A stretch of DNA of 15,398 nucleotides from Ichthyophonus hoferi (GCA_002751075.1 NAOQ01000106.1:1-15398); one strand, 5' to 3'; positions 1 to 8,159 are shown, counted from the stretch's first letter. Notes: generated by a model from the letters alone, not told the origin. Numbers and translations: made by a program.

Positions 1-80
1 AAACCCTAAACCCTAAACCCTAACCCTAAACCCTAAACCCTAAACCCTAAACCCTAAACCCTAAACCCTAAACCCTAAAC
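1..80. repeat. Telomere, CCCTAAA repeat
   Basis: About eleven near-perfect CCCTAAA units run from the first base to position 80 and then stop abruptly in AT-rich sequence. The G-rich strand would read TTTAGGG toward the chromosome end, so base 1 is the outer end. One unit, at 18-23, is the 6-mer CCCTAA; the rest are 7-mers. A terminal array in this orientation is what a native telomere looks like, and an internal telomeric tract at exactly the sequence start would be unlikely. The repeat type occurs in plants, algae, oomycetes, some alveolates and some fungi. Confidence 0.97.
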
Positions 81-1061
81 ATAGATATATCTATGAATAC
101 CAATATGAATATATGATACTCTCTTGACCACCACCTATCTAATACATACAATTACATACCATTTATTACATATTACATACTATATATTGTATACTATACT
201 ACATATTTTAATATATTATACACTCTATATACTATTTATGATACTAGACACAATCCAATAATCTGTATTCCAAATTAAAAACACAGATTTGATTGGGTTA
301 GAGAAGAATAATAACTAAATACAGCTAGCAGTAACAGGAATGTATATATTTAGACAAATGGGTTGCCAGTGCCTGAAATCTATTCAATCACATATTGCCT
401 TCTACATATATTTTATTATATTTATATATGGTTATAATCTAATCAGTATGTGTTAAGATATAATTTTATTTATGACTACATACCTTTTTTGTTTCTTTAA
501 ACCCACCCAGTGATTTAGGGGTTCCATTATTAAATGTTAAATGAGATAAACTAGGTTGTTCACTGGCCTGTTTAGCTCTAGATGACGAAATGATTACATC
601 ACCATTGTCCTCTTCTTTTTTCTTTTTCTTTTAGTTATTTGAATGATTCTATGGGATAATATGCGTGACCTGTGGCCAATGGGTAAATGTAAGTTAAATA
701 GGGTGTGTAGGCATTGGTCATTGAACTGCTGGTTATTTTACTATCCAATTATATGGAATCAATATTTTATCAAATATTTTAATTATTATTATATTATAAT
801 TGAATAGAAATAGCTGTATTGCATGACATTGCATGATATTGTATGAAGTAGAAAAAGGATAAATTATATTATATTGGATAATCATATTAAAATACAAATT
901 TAATACACAACAAGGGAATTTTAATACTATCTAGAAATATTGATGTTACTGATATTTTATTTCATAGATCTGGGTACATATAATATTTTTATGTAGTTAA
1001 AAGAATGAGAAGGTGGTATGTATGGTACTATGTATGTGCATATAATAGCGGTGAAGATAAT
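81..1061. other. AT-rich subtelomeric spacer, no gene seen
   Basis: The stretch is rich in ATA/TAT words with short imperfect repeats such as GCATGACATT-GCATGATATT at 821-840. A pyrimidine-rich tract lies at 608-634 and ends in TTTTAG, like a splice acceptor, but no reading frame follows it. I see no coding region, RNA gene or recognisable transposon here. Confidence 0.6.
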
Positions 1062-1540
1062 TTAATATAATATACTATAAGGTAAGGTAATACAATACCA
1101 CATAATATAATGTAATGGAATGTAGGATATAATATAATATAATGTAATATAATATAATATAATATAATATAACATACAGTAATGAACTATAGTGTAGGGC
1201 AATCTAGTATAGGCAATAGAATATAGTATAATATAAGGTAAGGTAATATAATGCAATTTAATATAATGTAGTGTAAGGAGCATAAGATAACATAATATAA
1301 CATAATATAACATAAGGTAATCTAGTATATGGTAATAGAATATAGTATAATATAAGGTAAGATAATATAATTCAATTTAATATAATGTAATGTGAAGAGC
1401 ATAAGATAACATAATATAAGGTAATCAGAAATAAGGCAATAGAATATAGTATACTATAAGGTAAGGCAATACAACGCAATTTCATATAATGTAATGTAGG
1501 GAACATAATATAACACAATATAGCATAATATAACATAAGA
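1062..1540. repeat. Subtelomeric minisatellite, about four units of 104-136 bp
   Basis: Three well-aligned units start at 1198, 1316 and 1420 (118, 104 and about 119 bp). Each carries, in order, GGYAATC, a word like GCAATAGAATATAGTAT, ATAAGGTAAGG, CAATTTMATATAATGTA and a run of CATAATATAA-type repeats. A fourth, more diverged unit precedes them at about 1062-1197 and shares ATACTATAAGGTAAGG with the last unit. Length differences come mostly from the number of short ATAATATAAC words at the unit ends. The Tyr/Leu-rich open frame that runs through the array on the - strand is a by-product of the repeat. Confidence 0.85.
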
Positions 1541-1599
1541 ACAATTATTATATACTCTCAGCCTTAACAATTCTTACCAATCTTTCACATTGTACTATT

Positions 1600-1949
1600 A
1601 TCACAGTCAGACTTATGTGTATTAAGGCAGGAATCACTCTTCAATTAATAGTAGACTACTATAGACAGTCGAAAATAGAGCCATCTTGCACGCCTTTTCT
1701 TACTTCTCATCTGTCTCCACTTGGTATTGAAAGTAAATCAGAGCCAAAAGCTGCCTCTATTGCTAACCTAGCAAGAAACAATTCTAGAAAAAACTTGATT
1801 GGAACCCTCAATTCCTATGAACAAATCAATAAAATAACCACAGAATCTTATATAATATATATTAATTAAGTGAAAGGATAGATGCATGTTAGGGGCTATT
1901 CCGTGTGGCCTACTATATTCATATGCTGGAGTATTCTAAAGGTAGATCT
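1600..1949 (+). mobile_element. LTR-element internal block, copy 1 (fossil)
   Basis: This block is similar to 3409-3650 and more weakly to 2570-2725. Shared words in the same order include the stretches around CAGTCAGAC/CAGCTGAC, TAGARCCAT, CTTTTCTTAC/CTTCTCTTAC, TCAGAGC, TCTATTGCTA, AGCAAGA and GATTGGA/AATTGGA. An 84-codon frame at 1615-1869 reads SEPKAASIANLAR in its middle. The other two copies lie just after an LTR, so the block probably belongs to the start of the element's internal region (5' leader or gag). That assignment is inference. A degenerate purine stretch at 1938-1949 directly precedes the first LTR. Confidence 0.5.
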
Positions 1950-2366
1950 TGTTAAAACAGCAATACCTAATTAAATTGGATATCTCTTTCTACAGTTGTA
2001 ATATTCCCATATTATTAACAATTATTATTACATATGTAGTCTGGAAAAATAGTTAGTGCCATCTTGGTGTTAAATAAGAACCCAAGATAATCGTCATTCA
2101 AAATTGAACCAGCCAATGGCAGAGGTTCCGCGACTGTATAATAAGCCATTTAAGATTGTGTTTTGGGTCCAGATAACTCAATGCTTGAGCATCCAGCTCA
2201 AAACCCGTCCTGTTGACGTATTTTATAATGAAAATATGTGTTAGCATATTTGCACTACATATATACAAAGGGACACACTAAAGCATTCCTTAGTTCAGTA
2301 TTCCCTTTTTTCTTAACTGAATATAGGTCATAGGAACGCACCTGTCTCTACTTACTATTTCAAACA
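1950..2366 (+). mobile_element. LTR copy L1 of an old LTR retroelement (fossil)
   Basis: The LTR opens with TGTTAAAACA and seems to end in CAAACA, a TG...CA structure of 417 bp. It aligns along much of its length with 2876-3329. The best blocks are TATTATTAACAATTA (2010-2024), the CTGGAAAAATAGTTAGT block just after it, and a 16-base identity TCAAAATTGAACCAGC followed by YAATGG and TCCGCG near 2098-2131. A TATA-like TGTATAATAAG at 2136-2146 lies where an LTR promoter is expected. The R/U5 part is much more diverged. The divergence from its partner suggests an old insertion. Confidence 0.65.
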
Positions 2367-2377
2367 TGGTAATAGAG
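2367..2377 (+). other. Primer-binding-site-like sequence after L1
   Basis: TGGTAATAGAG directly follows the presumed LTR end. Many Ty1/Copia elements carry TGGTATCAGAG here, complementary to the 3' end of initiator tRNA-Met, so this looks like a decayed version. The matching place after L2 reads TGATAATATG. The match is short, and the LTR boundary was set partly by it. Confidence 0.4.
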
Positions 2378-2863
2378 AAAACTTAAATAGTTTAACATGG
2401 TCACAAATCCTTGTAATTTATTAAATCAACGATCTATGGATGCCGAAAACCCTTCACCCCAACCCTACCCTCACTCACTGGCCTTTGCATGTGGAGAATT
2501 AATTTTATTAGATTTACATATTGTCTTCAAATCTACATTTTAATTACCATTATTTCCAACCTCAATGTGAAATCAATGTATTATATAAAACTACTGGACA
2601 ACACCCATATATCATCTCAACCGCCAGCCGCCAACTACCAGATATCAAAGCCTACAACAGAGCTATATGCAGAGCCCGGGCGAGCAAGAAAATTTAACAT
2701 TCAGTTTGGTGAACTATCTTTTTTTTTATTAGCATTGGATGCCATGCCACAGTCATCTTTGGATGTCATTAGGAATTACCTTGTATTTGGTGTCAACATG
2801 TTAAGGTTCTTTTCCTATTACTTTTTTGTATTTTTAATGCCCTAAGTAAAATAATCCGCTTAG
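2378..2863 (+). mobile_element. Shortened internal region between the two LTRs (fossil)
   Basis: Only about 490 bases separate the primer-site-like word from the polypurine tract, far short of the 4-5 kb internal region of an autonomous Copia or Gypsy element. The part at 2570-2725 resembles the internal block at 1600-1870. The following part, up to 2815, reads with a pattern loosely like the C-terminal end of Copia RNase H (a Pro-Ser-Asp spacing and a Leu-Arg-Phe end), but this is weak. A 118-codon frame (2489-2845) covers both. The likely history is a large internal deletion or a miniature, non-autonomous derivative. Confidence 0.45.
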
Positions 2864-2875
2864 GTCAAGGGGGAG
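2864..2875 (+). other. Polypurine tract before L2
   Basis: GTCAAGGGGGAG immediately precedes TGTTAAAAC. A purine tract ending in GGGGGAG directly before TGTT is typical of Ty1/Copia elements, where it primes plus-strand DNA synthesis. It is the clearest single retroelement signal in the telomere-proximal array, and it sets both the + orientation and the L2 start. Confidence 0.7.
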
Positions 2876-3329
2876 TGTTAAAACAAGGATATTTAAATAA
2901 TTTGGGAAATTTTATATTTAGCTATAATCAATCACTTAATATTATTAACAATTACTATTACATACGTAATCTGGAAAAGTAGTTAGTATCATCTATTTGT
3001 GTTAATGGCAATCCAAAATGATTCATCAAAATTGAACCAGCTAATGGTGGTAGCTCCGCGGCTAAATAATATACCATTGCTAATGTAAGTTGCTTCTTAT
3101 TGGAGTTACAAAGCGTTGATAATAAGATATTTCCAATCTATGAAACAAAATATTACGATATCTGTAACTTTTGTGAAATTAGGAAAACCCTGAAAATTTC
3201 GCTAATGAAATGCCAACTTGGCATTGTAGTGTATGAAAAAAAAAAAAAACAAAAAAAAAACATCTCCATTCTACTTGACTGTTGGCAATAGTATGTTATA
3301 AAGCATATTCTTGTCTACTCATTTTAACC
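2876..3329 (+). mobile_element. LTR copy L2 of the same element (fossil)
   Basis: It starts TGTTAAAACA after the polypurine tract and shares with L1 the blocks described there, including TCAAAATTGAACCAGC followed by YAATGG and TCCGCG, and a TATA-like CTAAATAATATACC at 3062-3075. The 3' end was placed by aligning TTGTCTACTCATTTTAACC with the end of L1, and TGATAATATG follows. An A-rich tract (14 A, one C, 10 A) at 3236-3260 lies in the U5 part and accounts for some of the extra length. L2 appears to serve both as 3' LTR of the shortened unit and as 5' LTR for the block after it. Confidence 0.6.
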
Positions 3330-3650
3330 TGATAATATGTAGGTGATTTAATAAAATTGTATGCAATAATACTAGAATACCTCCACATGCTTTGTATACT
3401 ACACGTAATACAGCTGACAAGCTGGTAACAAGTGGATCTTGAAATGATTGACCCAATATTACATAGTTAAGGATAGAACCATGCCCCTTCTCTTACGTCA
3501 TATCCATCACAGCTTTCTATTGGAAGCGGATCAGAGCTTAGAGCTACTTCTATTGCTAGCTCAGCAAGAGATTTCTAAGCAACACCTAATTGGAGGCCCT
3601 AGCACAAGCCATATAATTTTATACTTACTAACATAGAGTTAAAGTTATTA
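3330..3650 (+). mobile_element. LTR-element internal block, copy 2 (fossil)
   Basis: The sequence after L2, from about 3409, aligns with 1604-1870 over at least 200 bases, with shared words TCAGAGC, TCTATTGCTA, AGCAAGA and AATTGGA. Having the block start about 80 bases after an LTR in this copy is the main reason to regard it as the 5' part of the internal region. No protease, integrase or reverse transcriptase sequence follows. The sequence at 3700-3790 may retain weak similarity to 1880-1940, so the block may be longer than shown. Confidence 0.5.
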
Positions 3651-4373
3651 TTGCTAACTAGTTATATAATAGATTGGTTTGTATAATGGTTGTATACAGT
3701 TAAGTTAGCATATGATGTATATGCAGTGGTGGTACCCATACACTATCAATTAGCTCGTATGGAGTTATATTTATTTATGAATATGGAAGAGTAAGTTTAA
3801 ATCTAATAATCGAAATACTAAAATTTAGTTGTTTTTTCCTTTGCCTTTCCTTCGGATAATAACGGTGTTTATGTACAAACACAACCCCTTCTTGACTATT
3901 GTCTGTACGAATGCATCTCAAGGGATCAGTGTTTTTCAACCGTCTGTAACTGCTGGAGTCTGTTATTTTTGAGCCAGCACAGCGTAATCCCGCATAAAAT
4001 AATTACTGATGTAATATTCACGTACTATAATATTACCTTCCCAGCATCGTTTCGCTTTATTTATTTTAGAATTTTAGTCTACATGGTTTTTAATAGTAAA
4101 GGTTTGTACATACATATATATACCTTGTAGTCGTTTATGAAATAATGCATTAATCAATTCTATATTAAACCAGAACTGAAGCATCTACACCTATTTACAA
4201 GCTACGTATATATATATATCATATATCTTTAATAAAACAAGAAAAAGTGCTTGTAGCAAGCGGTTTAACCTTTCTAAAAATTCTCGGTTTAAACCCATTA
4301 CCATTACTGTATATATATACATGTACGTATATGAGTTCAAAAACGAAGTTGGAAGAGCCAAGGTTTGCCGATC
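3651..4373. other. Intergenic, no gene seen
   Basis: The left half may hold more of the decayed LTR element. From about 3830 to 4050 base composition is slightly less AT-rich, and it includes a CTTCGGATAATAACGG-type stretch, but no frame or structured RNA could be recognised. (TA)n runs lie at 4206-4220 and 4308-4318. The right end is the 3' flank of the gene at 4550-5014. Confidence 0.5.
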
Positions 4374-4379
4374 TTTATT
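4374..4379 (-). terminator. Poly(A) signal AATAAA of the surface protein gene
   Basis: AATAAA on the - strand, in the context TTCAATAAAGATC, lies about 170 bases after the stop codon of the gene at 4550-5014. It is a canonical eukaryotic polyadenylation hexamer. No transcript data are available, and other AT-rich near matches exist. Confidence 0.4.
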
Positions 4380-4549
4380 GAATGCTCCTGTCCTTTAAAA
4401 GAAGAAAAACTAAAATTACTGTAAGCTTAAACTCCAAAGCTATAAAGACATTTTAAAAAATAATCATGTACCATATAGTCTATACCAATTAAAAGTACAA
4501 CTAGGCCATTATCTGTAAATGCCACGCGATGCAATAAAACGTAGGCAAT

Positions 4550-5014
4550 TTAATTCAAGAGAACAGCTAGTAGAACTCCAAAAACAGAGAGGAGTGTAGG
4601 TGCAAGCCCATTGGAAGCATTCTTCTTTTTAGCAGCAGTGGTAGTAGCAGGTGACGTTTTACTCATCTTAATTTTCAGACTTAAGTGTCCTGCTCCAAGT
4701 GGTTGACATTCATTAAGGGTGGCAACTGTGTTTATGAATGAAGAACCAGTGCAATCCGTACTATTATATATGGTCAAAGTGTATCTACCATCGTGCAAGT
4801 AACCAACTTGTGCAATTTGTGGTTCTAGTTGCATCATACCCTGAAGAGAGGAGTTAACCTCAAATTTTTTACAATCCAGACCCAAACCAAGTGGAGAGCA
4901 TGGCGTTAGTACTGTTGTCTCGGCGCAGCCTTCAGCAAGGTAAACGCATATTTCAGGTACGTCTTGTGCAAAAACAGCAGCCACAAGGGCGCTCAAGATA
5001 AGTGTGAGTTTCAT
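4550..5014 (-). CDS. Secreted cysteine-rich protein with probable GPI anchor
   Basis: The frame encodes 154 residues and is the most convincing gene here. Residues 1-16 (Met-Lys, then a Leu/Val/Ala core ending FA before Gln17) form a typical signal peptide. The mature part has six cysteines (23, 30, 39, 48, 88, 103), enough for three disulfides, and three N-glycosylation sequons (NSS at 54, NST at 84, NAS at 132). Residues 118-131 are a Ser/Thr/Ala/Lys linker. NASNG at 132-136 followed by a hydrophobic tail to the end (137-154) is the layout of a GPI-attachment signal. The DCTGS (87-91) and NEC (101-103) spacing is common in small extracellular proteins of several protists and fungi, but I do not recognise the family. 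The ATG has A at -3, a TATA box lies about 95 bases upstream, and no intron is needed. It lies under 5 kb from the telomere. A cell-surface or wall protein is the likely role; the ligand is unknown. Confidence 0.8.
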   Translation of the reverse strand: MKLTLILSALVAAVFAQDVPEICVYLAEGCAETTVLTPCSPLGLGLDCKKFEVNSSLQGMMQLEPQIAQVGYLHDGRYTLTIYNSTDCTGSSFINTVATLNECQPLGAGHLSLKIKMSKTSPATTTAAKKKNASNGLAPTLLSVFGVLLAVLLN

Positions 5015-5107
5015 TTTTTTCTGTTCGTTTTAAACTAAAAACCAAATAAAAGTACACAAAAACTGTAGTACTATATATATATATATGTATAGTAGTAGTA
5101 TTGTTTT

Positions 5108-5116
5108 GTTTATATA
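5108..5116 (-). promoter_or_regulatory. TATA box of the surface protein gene
   Basis: On the - strand the sequence reads GGGTATATAAAC, about 95 bases before the ATG at 5014. The GC-bearing flank (GGGCCGGG) makes it stand out from the surrounding AT-rich DNA. A second AT run, (TA)n at 5073-5086, lies closer to the start but lacks the flanking context. Confidence 0.5.
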
Positions 5117-5367
5117 CCCGGCCCAACCAATTCTAACTATTCCCTACCGTGAAAGCGGACAGGCTATCGTTCCAATAGAAAATAGATTTTATCCTAAACT
5201 AATCATATGACGCTTTTCTATATATAAAAAAAAAAAAAAAAAAAAAAAGTTAAAATTAAGCTTTTTAATGGTATTTGTTTTGGTTATTTTTCAAGTTAAA
5301 TATCATAAATTATATATTTTAAAAAAGTAATACCTATTAGTAACAGAAGACTATAACATCTCTTTGT
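5117..5367. other. Upstream region of the surface gene with a 23-base A tract
   Basis: A pure A run fills 5226-5248 (T run relative to the - strand gene), about 110 bases beyond the TATA box. Long dA:dT tracts exclude nucleosomes and often sit in fungal promoters. It could also be a replication-slippage product or the tail of a lost retroposed sequence; no matching body was recognised. Confidence 0.4.
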
Positions 5368-5436
5368 TTACACAGCTTTATATCGAGTGGGGTCACTGAA
5401 TGAGTTCAATTTCAAGTCAATCAGGGCTTCATCCAT
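5368..5436 (-). CDS. Small coding-like frame, 22 codons, possible last exon
   Basis: The frame reads MDEALIDLKLNSF and continues SDPTRYKAV to a stop. Its mixed acidic, basic and hydrophobic composition and ordinary third-position use look like real protein rather than AT-rich noise. It follows, on the same strand, the candidate first exon at 5656-5697. I could not find an AG acceptor that joins the two in a stop-free frame, so a common gene is only a guess. It may instead be a decayed exon or chance. Confidence 0.2.
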   Translation of the reverse strand: MDEALIDLKLNSFSDPTRYKAV

Positions 5437-5655
5437 TGAATGGAGTTTTTGAGAGCAACGTCAAAAGTCAAAAGTCTTACACTATGCACTACAGCACCTC
5501 TAAGCCTCAATAGTAAATAAGAAAGAATATTCCATAAGGTGTAAAAAAGAAAAGACGCGAAAAAGAATTTTTTTAAAAATCTCCCAAACCGATTTAAACT
5601 CGAAGTTTATTTACCTGTGTGCAATATTCCAATGTGTGCTTTTTATGTTTCTTAC

Positions 5656-5697
5656 CGGAATGCAGCTTGCAAAGTGGCCGTCGGCGTTCTCAGCCAT
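5656..5697 (-). CDS. Candidate first exon with 41-nt intron
   Basis: An ATG opens 14 codons reading MAENADGHFASCIP, GC-richer than the surroundings. They end exactly at a GTAAGA splice donor, and GCACACAG, an acceptor-like word, comes 41 bases later (intron 5615-5655). The frame after this acceptor closes within seven codons, so either the acceptor lies elsewhere or the gene is broken. The sequence before the ATG (AAATATAATT) is compatible with translation. I do not recognise the protein. Confidence 0.25.
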
Positions 5698-6179
5698 AAT
5701 TATATTTCTCGCCTTATTATTCCCATCATAATCTAGCTTATTCTCCTAAAAAAAACATGGCTTCTGTACTGATTATGTCATCAATAATGTGAGTTTTTAT
5801 TGTATACAAATTGCTGTACTGGTTATTTTTAATTAAGTATTTAGGTTTAAATAATAGTTTTTTTTTTGTATTTGTAAGATATTCATAGAAATCAGAGTAA
5901 CATCAATTTCAAAGACCACAAACACAGGAAGCATTAAGTTTGATTTTAGGATAGCCAATAATATAGTGGATTGAGTTTCTGCGGGAATACTTTTAGCCAA
6001 TTAATGTACGTCTTTAATGAAAGAGGCAAAATACAAACATAGACAGAATAAAACATTAGTAGTGTTTAATATAATAAAATAATATTAACATTGTTTTAAG
6101 TTGTATAAAACTATTAAAAATATTATTTACAATATTATTTTAATAATATTATTATTCTTAAAATTTATTGGCTATAGGT
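5698..6179. other. AT-rich intergenic, nothing recognised
   Basis: The stretch contains T9 at 5860-5868 and dense ATTATTTTAATAATATTATT-like low-complexity sequence at 6068-6168. No coding frame, repeat family or RNA gene was seen. Confidence 0.5.
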
Positions 6180-6660
6180 ATAGTATAGTGTTGCTGTTTA
6201 TTAGCGCGTTGGTATGTCAGGGTTTAAAATAGCAACAGGGTAGTTGCTTAATAAAACATGGGACTACAGATCTTGAACCAAAAATGAACTGTAACGTGCC
6301 ATGGGTTTTTGAAAGCCTATAAATGGACTCTATAGTTCTGATCTATGATTTTATCTGCTCAAAAGAATTTTGCCGCATCGTTAAATCTCATATTACATTG
6401 GTTATCAACCGTCAATGAAGTTTTGATTCTTGTTGCAGAATCTGGTGTATACAAAAATCCTAACTTTCCTTGATATGTATTCTGTTCTCACACCTCATCT
6501 CCTGTGTTCCATACGTAAAATGTGGTCTGATTGCTGTATAAATACCTCTGGATGATCTTAGATATCAATAAATATGCAGTGATTGCTTTGGTAAATTCCA
6601 AGATCAAGAAGTGTGCAATGAAAAGCCAAGCTTAATAATATGCAATAATATATCATAGGA
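6180..6660 (-). pseudogene. Broken secreted protein gene, weakly PA14-like
   Basis: A start at 6656 opens 32 codons that begin MIYYCILLSLAFHC, a plausible signal peptide, and close at 6558. Directly after, in another frame, the - strand continues with coding-like text: FYVWNTGDEV at about 6510-6540, then GKLGFLYTPDSATRIKTSL and TVDNQCNMRFND (about 6390-6470), then more as far as about 6260. Several interruptions show it is no longer functional, unless unrecognised short introns explain some of them. The order Gly, Tyr-x-Pro, a hydrophobic/Thr strand, then a Val-Asp-Asn/Asp-Asp position and x-Asn-Asp resembles the core of PA14-type beta-barrel domains found in fungal and protist surface adhesins. 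The resemblance is by eye and weak. It lies on the same strand as the intact surface gene at 4550-5014, so a subtelomeric surface-gene relic fits. Confidence 0.35.
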
Positions 6661-7248
6661 TATCTTATGTTGTGCATTGGCCTAAATTCCCATAAACCGA
6701 ATTTGTATGTTACCTACAGATTGCTCTGGTATGTGGTGAGATTAAATAAATATTGTTAAATCTTTATGTTATAAGTAACTATCTCTACCGGACATCTATT
6801 AACTTTGATAGTGCATATAACTGGGGGGGCCAGATTAGTTCTAAGTATGCTTTTTTTGTGATCATATATTAATATTATCTTATTAATCAATGATTACTAG
6901 CAGTAATAATTAGATCTATCCTTAGTAACTTGGCTAAGTTACTAACTAAATAAAAACGAGTTAATCCAAGTAGATAAATAGACAAGTTAAGTCGTTATCA
7001 ACGATATCGACTTACTTATACTTTATTAAATTAATCTCAGATTTGGTATATCTTTAACTTATTGGAACTCACATAACCTACTAATATATATTAGGTGAGA
7101 AAAAATACTATATTATCACATTTTTTGTCCATTAACGTAGTGTATGAATTTATCTATGTAGTTAAGTTTTACATCAGCTCAGTCCAAATGTGTTAGATGT
7201 TGGAGCATATTAGAACCAGATAATTTAGTAAATTTTCTGACACAGCAT
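6661..7248. other. Intergenic with three inverted repeats
   Basis: No gene was recognised. Three palindromic words lie close together: TTAGTAACTT/AAGTTACTAA around a 4-base loop at 6922-6945; TAAGTCGTTATC/GATATCGACTTA (one mismatch, 3-base loop) at 6988-7014; and the 14-base palindrome CTAATATATATTAG at 7081-7094. A run of seven G lies at 6823-6829. The cluster could be the remains of a miniature inverted-repeat transposon, but I found no pair of terminal repeats with a target duplication. Confidence 0.45.
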
Positions 7249-7680
7249 CTATTGTATTTTCTCTTTTAAAAATGATTTCAAAAAAACACAATTCCTGTGA
7301 ACAGATGTGTGATAGAATACCCAATATAAAATGATACAGTCATTTATGTTTTCTGAGTATCCGGGAAACTGGGCTTGATGCTGTTGAATAGTGAAATAGG
7401 AAGGATAAGTGGCAGCACCAGTGGAATAATATAGTTTGCACCTAAATATGGGTAGGAAGTAGACTGGAGCTAGCCTGTCTGTTCCACAGTATGTGCAGTA
7501 ATTTTCCAATAGACAGGGAAGTTGTAGGCATAATATTGTGGGTGCATATGGCTGCCTATATGGCATATTCCCAGTATGAATTTTGAATACTGGCAGTATT
7601 CATTATGACTTTGACTATAATGGGTATGTATTAAAGATATGAGTAAAATTGTTTTCTTCCAATTCTATTCTTATTTTATC
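7249..7680 (-). pseudogene. Tyr/Pro/Gln-rich coding-like remnant
   Basis: A 105-codon frame (7249-7566) starts MPYRQPYAPT and contains GAATYPSYFTIQQHQAQF. The adjacent upstream part in another frame reads YSQSHNEYCQYSKF, and a third overlapping frame reads HMHPQYYAYNFPVYW. Repeated Tyr with Pro, Gln, Ser and Asn across shifting frames suggests one decayed low-complexity, prion-like protein region. Such regions occur in regulatory proteins and also in the N-terminal part of some Ty1-type Gag proteins. No conserved domain was found, so host gene or element cannot be decided. Confidence 0.3.
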
Positions 7681-8159
7681 TTTTTTAATACTTCTACACC
7701 CTGTTGGATGTCAGATATTAGTAAAAACATCTGTGCAACTAAGTGGAATTAAACTTATTCTTTGTCTTTTTTTGATGATTAACATCAATTGATAATAATA
7801 CCTTATCAGTGTCCGTGGAACTTTGTAGAGATATAAAGTGTGTGATATGTTTATGTATATTACCTAGTATCTTTTCTACATATATGCTAGATAGATTTTT
7901 GTTTTTGCATTGTACTTTATTAAATAGAGACAACTAATTAGTGGTCAATATGTAAGGAATCATATAGTGTGATTTAGCACATGAATAATACTATTACTGC
8001 TAGTATTCTTATATACCCTCAGATTTAGATGGTGATAATCATTTACGATAATAATCTAAGTTTTTCCTATGAAATATAATGGAATTTATTTTTACTTTTA
8101 TTACATAAAATATATTTCCAAGAACTGACACAGCTATTCTCATTGGTTGATTCAGAGGC
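7681..8159. other. Intergenic or degraded retroelement, nothing firm
   Basis: A 64-codon frame on the - strand (7739-7933) is rich in Lys, Asn and Ser and has no recognisable motif. By position this would be downstream of the integrase fossil at 8160-9060, but no reverse transcriptase motif is visible, so that element seems truncated here or too worn to read. Confidence 0.4.

Noticed and set aside
1-80. Plant origin from the TTTAGGG telomere
   Set aside because: The same repeat occurs in algae, oomycetes, alveolates and some fungi, and the Ty1-like reverse transcriptase and compact gene do not favour a plant.
540-720. A third LTR upstream of the first internal block (TGTTAAATGAG with CCAAT and TAAATAGG)
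   Set aside because: The diagnostic blocks of L1 and L2 (TATTATTAACAATTA, TCAAAATTGAACCAGC) are absent and no continuous alignment could be made.
1062-1313. Tyr/Leu/Ile-rich 83-codon frame on the - strand
   Set aside because: It is produced by the TATAATATAAC minisatellite read in one frame; composition and periodicity follow the repeat.
1062-1540. CRISPR-like array
   Set aside because: Units are contiguous with no unique spacers and the context is eukaryotic and telomeric.
2489-2845. 118-codon frame as a host gene
   Set aside because: It lies between two LTRs, shares sequence with the repeated internal block, and ends just before the polypurine tract, so it belongs to the element.
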